A stretch of DNA of 64,000 nt. It comes from Bos javanicus (taxonomy: Eukaryota > Chordata > Mammalia > Artiodactyla > Bovidae). Of the stretch, positions 31,909 through 43,551 are shown piece by piece. The position numbers were made by a program, and so were the translations under genes. The notes beneath the pieces are model-generated. The model was not told the DNA's origin. It worked only from the letters and a program-made list of their open reading frames with translations, and searched no databases. The stretch is from contig NC_083869.1 in the NCBI RefSeq assembly GCF_032452875.1, forward strand, positions 77,246,501 to 77,310,500, read 5' to 3'. Position 1 is the stretch's first letter. Each line of letters starts with the position of its first letter.

Positions 31909-33386
31909 ATGTGAAGATATATATGTAAAATCCAAGTTTGATAAGACCTCAAATCCGAAAGAATTTGGAATTATGGTTTATATTGTAGTTAAAATAATGA
32001 CAAATTTTTAAAACTGTCCTTTTTGAATAGAAGAATATGTGAAAGAATGAAAAGTTTCTTATCTTTTATTTTACATTAGACTAAACATTTCAGAATCATT
32101 ATCTAGCCAAATTTTTTGATTGCCCTGTATCATACATTTTGTTGAAAATACAGTGTGAAAATGGAATATATGGGTCTGTCCTTATAGGGCTTATATATAG
32201 AAGGAACCCTGTGTTGCACAAATAATTATTTATATAACTATAAACTTAAAATTGAGATAAATACTGTTGAAATAAAGTGTAAACCTATGAAACTGATTGC
32301 AAGGGGTTAGAAGCACCACCCAGAGGATGTGACAAACCAACGAAGTTGCCCGGGGGCTGGGTCAAAGCTAGGGGGCATGGGTGACAATACCCATGTGACA
32401 ATGGACACATGTGACAATGGACACATTCCAAGCAGATTGTATTGGAGAGAGAAAGAGAGATGGATTGGGAGAGAGAGAATTACAGAGAATGTGATTGTTA
32501 AATAACAATGCAGCTGAGTCATCAAGCAAGTATTCAATATGTTGTATCTTTTCTGTTTAAGAAGGAAGGAATATTATAATATTATATCTTATTTGAAAAG
32601 ATTCCTCCCCTCCCCCTCTAATTTGGTAGGAGTCTCCCAGGAAAGGCAGAAAAGGTAAAATTCATTGGTTGGGGAAAATGTTTAAATTTTGTTCTCTCTT
32701 CGATCTTTCAGTTACTTCTGTGTAACATCATATATTGAATGGGGAAAAAAATTAGTTTATGGGAATAGACCCACATATTTCATTTAGTTTAGAAGTGGAT
32801 ACAGAAACACACACATGCACACACAATGCGTATACTTCATTTCTTCATTCTGAAAAATAAAATCCAAACAGCTTCAACTGCTTTAAGGGGAATGTTCCCC
32901 AAGGTGGAGACAACTAACTTTCTCTGCTTATAAACAGAAATTCAGAGAAAATTCAGCACCAAAATTATACTAAGCCTTCTCTAGGTCAAACTGGTCCTTC
33001 CCATAGCAGTGTACAGATTCACAGAGGATAAGAAATGCAAGCAACCAACTCAATGCTACATTATTAACCAATTATTCCATGGCAGCAATTACCACCAACA
33101 GACTCTGGAAATGGAAGAAATGGAGTCAGAGCTGCTTTAGGACTGGAAGCTGCTTTGGAGTGAAAAAAAGACTGAATAGCATCTTTGGATCAATGGAGAA
33201 ACTTAGACAAGGGTTTACAGCACAGTCATATTGAAGGATCAAAATTCTGAGAAAAGAGTAGAGATTTTATAGTGAGAGCCTTTGAACTCTCTAGTTGATC
33301 AGTCATATAAAGCATAGGATATATAGTAAATTGGAAAGGGTTAGAAGTCTTACGAGGACCCTAACAAGGCAAGTTTCAAAAACTCT
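31909..33386. other. Non-genic spacer
   Basis: A (GA)-rich patch at 32443-32480 and a tandem acatgtgacaatgg doublet near 32389-32420. Otherwise no repeat or gene recognised. Confidence 0.5.
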
Positions 33387-33567
33387 GTGCTGTGCTGTGC
33401 TTAGTTGCTCAGTTGTGTCTGACTCTTTGTGACCCCACAGACTGCAGCCCACCAGACTCCTCTGTCCATGGGATTCTCCAGGCAAAAATACTGGAGTGGG
33501 TTGCCATGCCTTCCTCGAGGGGATCTTCCCAAGCCAGGGATTGAACCCAGTTAACCCACACTGCAGG
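33387..33567 (-). mobile_element. Bov-tA SINE
   Basis: End with gctgtgctgtgcttagttgc, body (gattctccaggcaaaaatac) and B-box complement (ccagggattgaaccc). Confidence 0.9.
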
Positions 33568-33571
33568 TGTT

Positions 33572-33650
33572 CAAAACCTCTAAGAGCATCAAATGTCCTT
33601 ATTGGGAAAATGGAGATATATTATCTTATAGGGTTCTAGCAATCACTGCT
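33572..33650 (-). mobile_element. MIR fragment
   Basis: tgtccttattgggaaaatgg and cttatagggtt follow the MIR minus-strand pattern. Short and diverged. Confidence 0.5.
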
Positions 33651-34050
33651 GGTACCCTGCTCATAATTCTCCAGCTTTTTTTTTTTTTTTTCCAGGTTAC
33701 CTGCATATGCATGTGCACAGCTTCTTCAGTGTCTCAGTATGGTGTTCTTTGGCCAGGGGAGTATGTTTGGCTCATACACAGGGCAGGGCACTGTTGTCTA
33801 ATAGTCAGCTCCTGGGAGCAAACCTCAACCAATGAAGAAAGGAATTTGATGAATATGGTGAATAATGACCCTACATTCCTTGTTCTTTATTGGACAAATT
33901 GAGGGTTTAGACCACACAGCTTTTCAGAAAGTCTCCAATAGAATCAGACCCTGATTATCCACTGTGGTGACTTACTGGCTTTTATAATCTTCCTGATTGA
34001 CTTCCCCATATTCTCATAATGCTTTCTGGATCATTTTGTAATGAACTATG
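33651..34050. other. Non-genic spacer
   Basis: A T16 run at 33676-33691. An open frame of 111 codons (33567-33902) spans MIR, poly(T) and unique sequence and has no family resemblance, so I do not call it a gene. Confidence 0.5.
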
Positions 34051-35466
34051 TATGAACAAAGCTAGTGGAGGTGATAGAATTCCAGTTGAGCTATTCCAAA
34101 TCCTGAAAGATGATGCTGTGAAAGTGTTGCACTCAATATGCCAGCAAATTTGGAAAACTCAGCAGTGGCCACAGGACTGGAAAAGGTCAGTTTTCATTCC
34201 AATCCCAAAGAAAGGCAATGCCAAAGAATGCTTAAACTACCGCACAATTGCACTCATCTCACACGCTAGTAAAGTAATGCTCAAAATTCTCCAAGCCAGG
34301 CTTCAGCAATCTGTGAACCGTGAACTTCCTGATGTTCAAGCTGGTTTTAGAAAAGGCAGAGGAACCAGAGATCAAATTGCCAACATCCGCTGGATCATTG
34401 AAAAAGCAAGAGAGTTCCAGAAAAACATCTATATCTGCTTTATTGACTAGGCCAAAGCCTTTGACTGTGTGGATCACAATAAACTGTGGAAAATTCTGAA
34501 AGAGATGGGAACACCAGACCACCTGACCTGCCTCTTGAGAAATTTGTATGCAGGTCAGGAAGCAACAGTTAGAACTGGACATAGAACAACAGACTGGTTC
34601 CAAATAGGAAAAGGAGTAGGTCAAGGCTGTAATTGTCATCCTGTTTATTTAACTTATATGCAGAGTACACCATGAGAAACGCTGGACTGGAAGAAACACA
34701 AGCTGGAATCAAGATTGCCGGGAGAAATATCAATAACCTCAGATATGCAGATGACACCACTCTTATGGCAGAAAGTGAAGAGAAACTAAAAAGCCTCTTG
34801 ATGAAAGTGAAATTGTACAGTGAAAAAGTTGGCTTAAAGCTAAACATTCAGAAAACGAAGATCATGGCTTCTGGTCCCATCACTTCATGGGAAATAGATG
34901 GCGAAACAGTGGAAACAGTATCAGACTTTATTATTCTGGGCTCCAAAATCACTGCAGGTGGTGACTGCAGCCATGAAATGAAAAGACGCTTACTCCTTAG
35001 AAGGAAAGTTATGACCAACCTAGACAGCATATTCAAAAGCAGAGACATTACGTTGCCAACAAAGCTTCATCTAGTCAAGGCTATGGTTTTTCCAGTGGTC
35101 ATGTATGGATGTGAGAGTTGGACTGTGAAAAGGCTGAGCACCGAAGAATTGATGCTTTTGAACTGTGGTGTTGGAGAAGACTCTTGAGAGTCCCTTGGAC
35201 TGCAAGGAGATCCCAGCAGTCCCTTCTGAAGGAGATTAGCCCTGGGATTTTTTTTTTTGGAAGGAATGATGCTAAAGCTGAAACTCCAGTCCTTTGGCCA
35301 CCTCATGCAAAGGGTTGACTCATTGGAAAAGACTCTGATGCTGGGAGGGATTGGGGGCAAGAGGAGAAGGGGACGACAGAGGATGAGATGGCTGGATGGC
35401 ATCACTGACTCGATGGATGTGAGTCTGGGTGAATTCCAGGAGTTGGTGATGGACAGGGAGGCCTAG
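34019..35466 (+). pseudogene. BovB reverse transcriptase remnant, near-intact
   Basis: Four successive frames: 34019-34450 (PVELFQILKDDAVKVLHSIC, FIPIPKKGN, QAGFRKGRGTRDQIANIRWI), 34469-34675, 34633-35187 (184 aa; NNLRYADDTTLMAE, catalytic YADD intact) and 35257-35466 (C-terminal GRQRMRWLDGITDSMDVSLG). The first 11 codons of the first frame are flanking sequence. No EN is present, so even without lesions this copy is 5' truncated. Confidence 0.9.
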
Positions 35467-35530
35467 CATGCTGAGATTCCTGTGGTCGCAAAGAGTCGGA
35501 CACGACTGAGCAACTGATCTGATCTGATGT
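34051..35530 (+). mobile_element. BovB, 5'-truncated, young
   Basis: Starts at tatgaacaaagctagtgg (RT fingers) and ends with a (GATCT)n tail. Only a few lesions: TAG at 34448-34450 within the DYAKAFD motif, a lost base near 34630 (before motif B ends), a lost base near 35130 and an expanded T-run near 35250. No clear TSD. Confidence 0.96.
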
Positions 35531-35602
35531 GATGTTCACTCAAATCCTTACTCAGTCTTTTTATAGGGCTTTGGAGAACTCAAACTGACTTAAAAAAAAA
35601 TT

Positions 35603-35776
35603 AAATATTACATAATATATTTGGAGCTTGAAATGTTGCTCCATGGCTGATGCACAGAGGTTGTGTAACTGTTCTGTGCATCACAGTGTCTTGAAATTCC
35701 CTAAGAACAGTGCCATAGCCTCTGCCTCTTAGTCATGGAGTAGCTTTTCAAGCTCCATGTGTATTATGTAATATTT
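35603..35776. mobile_element. Palindromic MITE-like element
   Basis: The left arm 35603-35678 and the reverse complement of the right arm 35701-35776 align without gaps at about 58 of 76 positions, with a 22-nt centre. The outermost 15 nt (aaatattacataata) are identical in both arms, as expected of terminal inverted repeats. No clear TSD, and I cannot name the family. It encodes nothing. Confidence 0.65.
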
Positions 35777-36514
35777 CATTGCTTATCACTACATTTTCTG
35801 CATCATGGTGTCTTAGAACTCATAGAGAATGTAGTAATAAACAAAGAAAGAAAACAGATTACCCTCTGCTTTTCAATCCTCCTTCTTCATAATAATACAT
35901 CTCTCAAATGTTGCTGAAAGTATACTACTGCATTTTCCAACTTCACTGTGACTTGGTGTTCCATGTGATTACTGGTAAGATATATGGGCACTTGATAGGT
36001 AGCTTCTACTGTTCTTGAATGAAGACAGGTGAGCTTTCCCTCTTTTATTCTTCTGTTCTCTTAGAGGACTAGAGAAACAATGATGAGTCATCCTGGACCA
36101 TAGGATTAAGGGAATTTCAGATGGTGAAGTCACATGATGGTAGGAGCCCAGCTCACTGACACTGTTGAACCACCACACCAGTCTTGGACTGCTATGCCTA
36201 ATCATTAAGTCTTAGCTGTTTTGAGTCTCTGTCACAGTAGCTTAACTCATAACCCAGCTAAATTCATCAAAAGCATACATTCAGGAAGCTACCATCTATG
36301 AGAACACCTAACATCTCAAAGAGATGGGATGAAGCCACATGAAAGAACGAAACATTGACAATACATGTTTTATTAATTTTTCTCTTAAAGTATGAAACAT
36401 GAACATTGGCATATTTGCCTACAGAACAAAGACTTATCTTAAGATTAAGGAGCCCAGAGTTTCAAACTAAGCCATGATTAAAACCCCAATTTTTATAGAA
36501 TTTTTTTTCATGCT
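35777..36514. other. Non-genic spacer, possible ancient LTR
   Basis: 36190-36262 (taagtcttagctgttttgag, ctgtcacagtagcttaactc) resembles the 3' end of ancient MaLR/MLT1 LTRs, but the match is weak. No gene. Confidence 0.35.
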
Positions 36515-36819
36515 TCAGATCAGATCAGATCAGTCGCTCAGTCATGTCCAACTCTTTGCGACCCCATGAATCGCAGCACGCCAGGCCTCCCTGTCCATCA
36601 CCAACTCCCGGAGTTCACTCAGACTCATGTCCATCGAGTCAGTGATGCCATCCAGCCATCTCATCCTCTGTCGTCCCCTTCTCCTCCTGCCCCCAATCCC
36701 TCCCAGCATCAGAGTCTTTTCCGATGAGTCAACTCTTCGCATGAGGTGGCCAAAGTACTGGAGTTTCAGCTTCAGCATCATTCCCTCCAAAGAAATCCCA
36801 GGGCTGATCTCCTTCAGAA
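36515..36819 (-). mobile_element. BovB 3' end, young
   Basis: (GATCT)n-type tail at left. The frame 36542-36790 reads MEGMMLKLKLQYFGHLMRRV through the C-terminus without a stop, 82 codons. Confidence 0.95.
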
Positions 36820-36867
36820 CATTGCAAATTATACATTTTCAAGCTCAAAATAGTTAGTCTATAATGT

Positions 36868-37280
36868 GAGAACAGGACCATAAAGAAGACTGAATGCTGA
36901 AGAATTGATGCTTTTGAATTGTGTTGCTGAAGACTCTTGAGAGTCCCTTGGACTGCAAGGAGATCAAACCAGTCAATTCTAAAGAAAATTAAACCTAAAT
37001 ATTGATTGGAAGGACTGATGCTGAAGCTGAAGCTGTAGTACCTTAGCCCCTTGATGCAAAGAGCTGACTTATTGGAAAAGACCCTGATGCTGGGAAAGAC
37101 TGAAGGCTATAGGTGAAGGGGAAGCAGAGGATGAGATGGTTAGAGAGAATCACCAACTCATTGTACATGAATTTGAGCAAACTCTGGGAGATCTTGGAGG
37201 ACAGAGGAGCCTGGCATGCTGCAGTCCACAGGGTTGCGAAGAGACAACTTACAGACTTTACAATAGCAACAACAACAAAC
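36868..37280 (+). mobile_element. BovB 3' end, older
   Basis: aggaccataaagaagactga through a (CAA)n tail (aacaacaacaaac). Diverged and frameshifted. It lies head-to-head with 36515-36819 across about 48 bp. Confidence 0.9.
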
Positions 37281-37833
37281 TCCACTCTTAACAATATTGT
37301 GGACCTTCTGACTCACAAAGAAAATAAAGCAAAGACTAAAACCAAAACTAGATTCTATTTATATTTTTTAAAGTGTTTGAGATAACAAGAATCTCTACAG
37401 ACTTTCAGATAAACAGATCAAAACTATTGATACTATTCTAGATTTTAACATGTCGGAGATATATGGGTTCATTTTGTTTTCATACTTTCTACCTTAGGTA
37501 TACATTACATGTACACTTCAGAGTATATTAAATGTCAAAAAATATCTTTAAAATCCATTTAGTGAGATCCTATGATACCAAATGTGCTTGAGGATGCTGA
37601 AATGAACTCAGCAGAGACTCCAGAGATTTATACACTCCAGTTCTATTTTTTAACCTTAATTTAAAAATAATTTATTGCTAAAACATGATAACCATCATCT
37701 AAGCCATCAACAAGCCATAATCTTTTTGTTGGTAGAAGGTCTTACCTCAGCATTGATGACTGCTGACTGATGGGCACACCGCTGGTCTAATATAGATGTG
37801 ACCTAGAAAAGAATATCATTTCTCTTTGTTCCT
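37281..37833. other. Non-genic spacer
   Basis: AT-rich. No repeat or gene recognised. Confidence 0.5.
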
Positions 37834-38041
37834 GTTGTTTAGTTGCTCAGTTGTGTCTGAATCTTTTGTGACTCCACGGACTGTAGCCCTCCAGACTCCT
37901 CTGTCCATGGGATTTTCTGGGCAAGATTACTGGAATCTTGCCCAGAATTCCTCCTCCAGGAATTCTTTCCAACTCTGGGATCAAATCCATGTCTCCATAT
38001 CTCCTGCACTGCAAGAGGATTCTTTACCACTGAGCCACTGA
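37834..38041 (-). mobile_element. Bov-tA SINE
   Basis: End (tgttgtttagttgctcagtt) at left, head (gattctttaccactgagcca) at right. The body contains a local repeat of the aattcctcctccaggaattc type. Confidence 0.9.
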
Positions 38042-38130
38042 AGAAAGCTCAATTTCCCTGTAATTTTCATTTTACAGATTAATTATCTGTAAAATGAAAT
38101 AATGCTACATATCTACTGAGAGGACACGAT
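38042..38130 (-). mobile_element. MIR fragment with local inverted duplication
   Basis: ctcaatttccctgta and tctgtaaaatgaaataatgc match the MIR minus strand. Between them is an extra segment that forms a perfect 15-bp inverted repeat (38065-38079 with 38085-38099, 5-nt loop). Confidence 0.6.
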
Positions 38131-38147
38131 GTATGCATGTCTTAAGA

Positions 38148-38262
38148 ATTCCCTGGTGGTATAGTGGTTAGGACTCAAAACTTCCACCTTTGTGGCCTGA
38201 GTTCAATCTCTGGTCTGGGAACTAAGATCCTGAAATCTGGTGTGGTGTGGCCAAAAAAGTTG
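38148..38262 (+). mobile_element. CHR-type tRNA SINE
   Basis: aattccctggtggtatagtg, gttcaatctctggtctggga, actaagatcctg and tggccaaaaaag in order. Confidence 0.87.
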
Positions 38263-38465
38263 CATGCTTTAGCATATAAATTAGAAGAGACTATGATTGT
38301 TTTTGTTATTGCTCTAAAAATGTCCTTTTCCCAGCTATGTTGCATCTGTTGGTATACTGTTTTTCCATGGGCTGTCATAATGAAGGTATTGGTTAGAAGT
38401 AACAGCTAAAATGACAGAGAAAAATGCCACAAACTGCAGTTTCTATATTTTAAGAAAAAGGGGTA

Positions 38466-38690
38466 CTTTAAAAAAATTAATTGGGGTACAGTTGATTTAC
38501 AATGTTATGTTAGTTTCAGCTGTACAGAAAAGTGAGTCAGTTTTATATATAATGTATCCATTCCTTTTCAGATTATTTTCCCATATAGATAATTATGGAC
38601 CATTAAGTAGAGTTCCCTGTACTATTCAGTAGGTTCTTATCAATAATCTATTTTATATATAGTAGTCTGTATGCATTTTGCAGTTTTCCA
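38466..38690 (-). mobile_element. L1 3'UTR fragment
   Basis: ggggtacagttgatttacaa, gttagtttcagctgtacag, agagttccctgtact and tattttatatatagtag are the reverse of the artiodactyl L1 3'UTR. Confidence 0.78.
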
Positions 38691-41084
38691 AAGTTAATCA
38701 ATGATATCTGGACTTTTAATCCCTTGAGCTATCAGAATACATATACAGATATATACAAAATAAAGCAAGAGGGATTTTCTTGATCATCTCAATAATTTCA
38801 CCCTCTAGAGTGTCTAACATATTTTTCTTCTTTTGCCTTAGTGTAAAAAAAAGAAAAAAAATCCGTGATGTATCTACAGTATGCCTGGTAAGTTGCTAGG
38901 CATTTAGCAGGCACTCAGACATGGTGTTGAATAAACAAATGAGTAAACAGACACTCAGTGTATGATAAAGCCAGTATTGGTCATTAAACTCTTCAGCTTA
39001 GTTCAAATTAAGGAGATTTTGTTCATTTTATATTTCAAGACAGAAATTTTATAATGTAAAGTGTTAGAGGATTTGATTTGAAATATATTTTAAGTGCGCC
39101 ACTTCTAAATGGTAAACTTTTCTATTATCGCAAAATCTAGTCAATTGGATATAGCAAATAAATTAAAACTGAAATATAGAAAAAATCACATTTTAACACC
39201 TAGAAACAATCACTGTTAATATTTAAAGTATTTTCTTATATGTGCATTGTGATGTCATGGTTATCAACATAATATATAAGTAATATTTTTGCCCTTATTT
39301 CAATATCTCATGACTTTTTGGAAGGCACATTTTCTGTTCAATGAAGGAAAATACTTTTAATCATAGTAAAATGTACCAGGGTTTTAAAAATTGGTGGACA
39401 AATATATAGTGCACTTTTCATATACCTAATAAGTTTTGAACATTCATAATAGAACGGATTTCCATTTTTCCTACTTTAGTTTCACGACTACTTTATATCT
39501 GCGAATGGACTGATGAACTCAATAAGTTCCTGTTAGCCAGCAGATGTTGTGATGTCCAGGGATGCTGGTGTCTGTCACAGCACACTGATAAACAGGAGTT
39601 TTTCTCAACACCCAGTGGTTATGTGAACTTAAGCATATTTGGGAAATCCCCCTTGGCAGTAATTTTTTAGAGGATTTCTAACCTTAATTTCAGGGCTTGT
39701 CAATCTTTTACTGAAAACTTCATTATGCCAAATATAAATAAACGTTAATGAAGACAAAAATGGAAACAATATTGAAACCAATTTTATTGTTTTCTAGGGT
39801 AGGAATAAGAGCACAGTGGAAGCAAAGAAGATACAACAATAAGAACTCATCTGACAGCATGACAGTTTACAAATGGAGAGGAGAAGTGTAGTATAACAGC
39901 TTATCCAATAAAAAGAAAGGCTAACTTTTTTTATGTATACTTTCTTCATTCTCGAACAACTGCTTTGGGGTTCTATGCTCTTCCCCCAACTATTCTCTTA
40001 GTCTCTGTTATATTCAAAATGTGGAATATAAAAAGAAAGAAAAAAGCCACAATTCACATAATACACCAAACTAATTTTATTTCCAGGGTGAATTGAATTG
40101 GAAAAATGTTATTGTCTTAAAAAAACTTTGTATCTCATAAAGTCTTTATGTGTTTTGGAGGAACATGCCTTTGCCCTAAGGAGATGCTGATACCTTGCTA
40201 TGAATATCTAGAAAGAAAGGAAGAAGAATAAAGAAGAAAACAACCTTTCTACAAAGGGCAAAGGCCTAGAAATTTTCGTTCTGTCATTTCTCCATTATTT
40301 CTTGCTTGATCAACCATTTCCCCCCAAGCAAATCCGCACTTATCTGCTTTTCCAGTGTCTCTGCATATGCAAATTACAATCTGCTTTTTAATTAGACCAA
40401 GCCCACACTCACCACCTGATGATATTGGAGGGAAAACAGAAATTGCATTAAGCAGCTTCAGTGGGATTTTATATGCACTGCAATGACCTTTCTATATAAA
40501 TTCTTAGCAAGGAAAGAAGCACTTATATTTTTCATATTCTATAGGAAGTTGTTCTTGGTTATAAGATGTCACTTGCAATCCGTAGTGACATTTGACTAGG
40601 GGTGTAAAAATGTCATATTTTATCGTTGACAGATCCAGTCTGTTCTCTCTCTTCACGGGATAAGGAGCTTTCTCATGCATATATATGACAGCTCAAGATG
40701 TTCAGTTGGTTTTCTTTCTTTCAGTTATTAAATATTCAGAATGTTCATTATGCATCAGAGCCTGAATAATAAAAGATTAGTGGGAAACCTTTCTGGGAGC
40801 TTTTCTTGTTATTATTAATATTAATCATGTATGCTGCATTCATTTTTTTTTTTTCTCCTTTGCAAACTCAAATGTCAGTAGACTAAGCAAACTTTTCTCC
40901 CATGATCCAGTAGATAAGGACAAACAGCTTAAGAGAGAAAACAAGAATTTTTGTAATATCAGTTTTTAAAATAAAAAGAGAGGGGATTAGAGCTCAATTT
41001 CATAATTTCTACTTCTGAAGAGAACAATTTGGAGGGTGAGAAAGTGAAAGTTAAGGGGAAAAAAAAAAAATCCCAAAGTGAAAC
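38691..41084. other. Repeat-poor non-genic interval
   Basis: The longest stretch without BovB or Bov SINEs. 38878-38945 resembles a MIR 3' end (gcaggcactcagacatggtg). 40290-40830 is low in recognisable repeats and contains an octamer (ATGCAAAT, 40367-40374) and a homeodomain-type ttaattag (40388-40395). No open frame worth calling. Confidence 0.5.
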
Positions 41085-41170
41085 TTCCCTGGAAATCCAG
41101 TGGTTAAAACTCTGCATTTCCACTGCAGGGGGCACAAGTTTTATCCCTGTTGGGGGAAATAAGATCTCAT
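41085..41170 (+). mobile_element. CHR-type tRNA SINE, 3'-truncated
   Basis: aacttccctggaaatccagt, tgcagggggcacaagttt and ataagatctcatac. A Bov-tA cuts off its 3' end. Confidence 0.82.
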
Positions 41171-41372
41171 ACTGTTGTTATTGTTTAGTTGTTAAGTTGT
41201 GCCTAACTCTTCTGCAACTCCACAGACTTTATCTTTCCAGGCCCCTCTGTCCATGGGATTTCCCAGGCAGGAATACTGGAGTGGGTGGCCATTCCTTCTC
41301 CAGGGGATCTTCCTGAACCAGGGATCAAACCTGCAGCTCCTGCATTGGAGGTGGATTCTTTGCCACTCATGT
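41171..41372 (-). mobile_element. Bov-tA SINE
   Basis: tgttgttattgtttagttg at left, body gatttcccaggcaggaatac, head ggtggattctttgccactca at right. It inserted at the end of the CHR SINE. Confidence 0.9.
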
Positions 41373-41375
41373 GGC

Positions 41376-41425
<50 letters not shown>

Positions 41426-41437
41426 CAGAGACAGAGA
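41373..41437 (+). repeat. Compound microsatellite (TA)n(GA)n(GACAGA)n
   Basis: ta units, then ga units, then about five gacaga hexamers. It abuts the Bov-tA head. Confidence 0.9.
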
Positions 41438-41875
41438 ACTGAATCAAAATGAAAACTTCAACATATCAACTTAAAACAATTTTTAAAAATTCCCAAAGTA
41501 ACACAGGTTGCAAGTGGAAGGATAGGACTGAACCCCAAGACATTTTCCCCAGTTTTATCAAGATTTAATTGACCTATAATCCTAGCTCCTCTATTCTGAA
41601 GTTCATGTACCTCCCACTACTCCACACTGCCTTGAAAGAGTTAATTAAATGCCATTTCTGTGTCAATTGCTCAATTGCTGTTGAGTTCCGAAATACCAGG
41701 AACTTCTTTCAAGCTTTATGTGACTCAGGATCCAAGCCATGGGAATAGCACATTAATTGAAAATGGTAACTAATCTCCTATATATAGAATTAAAATATTA
41801 TCTCAAGTATAGTGCATTTTTCACATGATCAGTGCTCTCATTTATGTTTTTGCTGCAAATTTGTTCCTTGCTGGT
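41438..41875. other. Non-genic spacer
   Basis: Nothing certain. ttttatcaagatttaattga near 41552 could be an old L1. Confidence 0.45.
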
Positions 41876-42099
41876 AAAGTGAAAATGAAAATGTTAGCCG
41901 CAGAGTCGTGTCCAACTCTATTGCAACCTCATGGACTGTAGGTAGCCCGCCAGGCTCCTCTATCCATTGAATTCTCCAGGCAAAAATACTGGAATGGGCA
42001 GCCATTCCCTTTTCTAGGAAATCTTTCCAACCAGGGACGCAACCCAGGTCTTCCACATTGTAGGTGGATTCTTTACCATCTGAACCACCAGGAAAACCT
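41876..42099 (-). mobile_element. Bov-tA SINE
   Basis: Left aaagtgaaaatgaaaatgtt with gcagagtcgtgtccaact, body ctccaggcaaaaatactgg, head ggattctttaccatctgaac. Confidence 0.92.
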
Positions 42100-43072
42100 G
42101 TCCCACACTAGTATGAACACATAAATGAAAGCTTCAAGTTAATTGTCAAACTTCTTTGTGAGTCACATGCTGGTGGAGTAGCCAGACATCACGCAGTAAT
42201 CAAAACCTCCCAGGAGGGATCACAAAGAGCCTTTTAGATCTAGACCCTTTTTCCTCCGCCCTCTCCTCTTTCTACACAATCATGCAACCACAGTGAACTT
42301 TCCAGTTTACACTGTCCTTTATTTGGTCAGGTGAGGCTTTTGCTCATCCTGTGTTATCCTTTGGAGCATTCTTCTCATGACTCTGCATGAAGAATTTGCC
42401 CTCTTTTTCTCTTTCATACTTTAGTTCATAGCTTAGATTTCAGCTTCTTGGAGAAAGCACCTTTGTTTTCTCCCAAAGAAGCTTTGTGACCCTCCTGAGA
42501 ACTATCATCACCTTGTTCTGTAAGTAGCTATTAGTTCCTTAAGCTACTCAAAATTGAAAATTTATTTATTTATTATATTATCCCAAGGATCAAATAGATT
42601 CTCCAGTGCTTATGAGCATGCAGTCAATAGTTTTGGGAAAAAAATGAAAGTTAAATTCATACATAATGAAGTTGTTAATAAAGTAGTTTAGAAATAACTT
42701 AATAATTTAATAAAAAGTAAGTTCATTACAAGTTAAATATAACTAATAACAAAGGTAATAACACTAGTAAAATATTATGATGTTTCTAGATGCTGATTGA
42801 AAAAAGTGAACAACCTCAAAGTTGAGAGTTATGTTGATATTATATTTGGTGGATTTTCTGAGAACTTCAATCCCAGAACACAGGACTCTCAGATTTCCCT
42901 GAGAGACCACTCCAAAGAGGTAAGGGAAGAGCCAGGATATATAGAACTTCGTAGGAGTGGGTTGCCATTTCCTATGGGAAGATACACAAGCTTGGGCTTA
43001 CTGAAATCATTCCATTTATGTGCACCTCAGCTATCTGGGGACATTATCTGTTTGTTTTATTCATACTGCATA
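42100..43072. other. Non-genic spacer
   Basis: AT-rich in the second half. The open frame 42797-43078 has no recognisable domain. Not called as a gene. Confidence 0.5.
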
Positions 43073-43470
43073 TTTTAAAAAAAACCTTTTTATTTTGTAT
43101 TGGGGTACAGCCAATTAAAAATGTTGTGATAGTTTAGGGTAACAGCAAAGGGACTCAGCCATACATATACTTGTATCCATTCTCCCCTAAACTCCCCTCA
43201 AATTCAGGCTGCCACATAACCCTGCTATACAGTAGGTCTTTGTTGGTTATTCATTTAAAATATAGTAGTGTGTACATGTCCATCCCCAACTCTCTAACTA
43301 TCCCTGCCCCCCCACCCTTCCTCTTGGCAATCATTAAGTTCATTCTGTAAGTCTGTGAGTCTCTTTCTGTTTTGTAAGTTTATTTGTATTATTTCTTTTT
43401 AGATTCCACATATAAGGGATGTCATACAATATTTCTCCTTCTCTAACTTACTTTCCATTCTGCATCTCCT
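43073..43470 (-). mobile_element. L1 3'UTR and 3' ORF2 edge
   Basis: Reverse A-tail, ggggtacagccaattaaaaa, ctgctatacagtaggtctt, then agattccacatataagggat, the reverse of the L1 ORF2 end. Confidence 0.8.
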
Positions 43471-43551
43471 CAGGGTGGAGCCTTGGAAGTGGCTACAGTT
43501 AGCTGAGAGTTTGATGGCTGCAACATCCTTTGTTTACTGATATGGCAGGTG

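Noticed and set aside
33567..33902. A 111-codon open frame with a hydrophobic stretch
   Set aside because: The hydrophobic stretch is the T16 run; the frame crosses a MIR fragment and has no homolog I recognise.
39900..40900. TATA-like words and AATAAA words in the repeat-poor region, considered as a promoter or gene end
   Set aside because: AT-rich DNA gives these often. No open frame, splice pattern or CpG island supports a gene.
41373..41437. A tandem array considered as a CRISPR
   Set aside because: Units are 2-6 bp with no spacers; this is a eukaryotic microsatellite.
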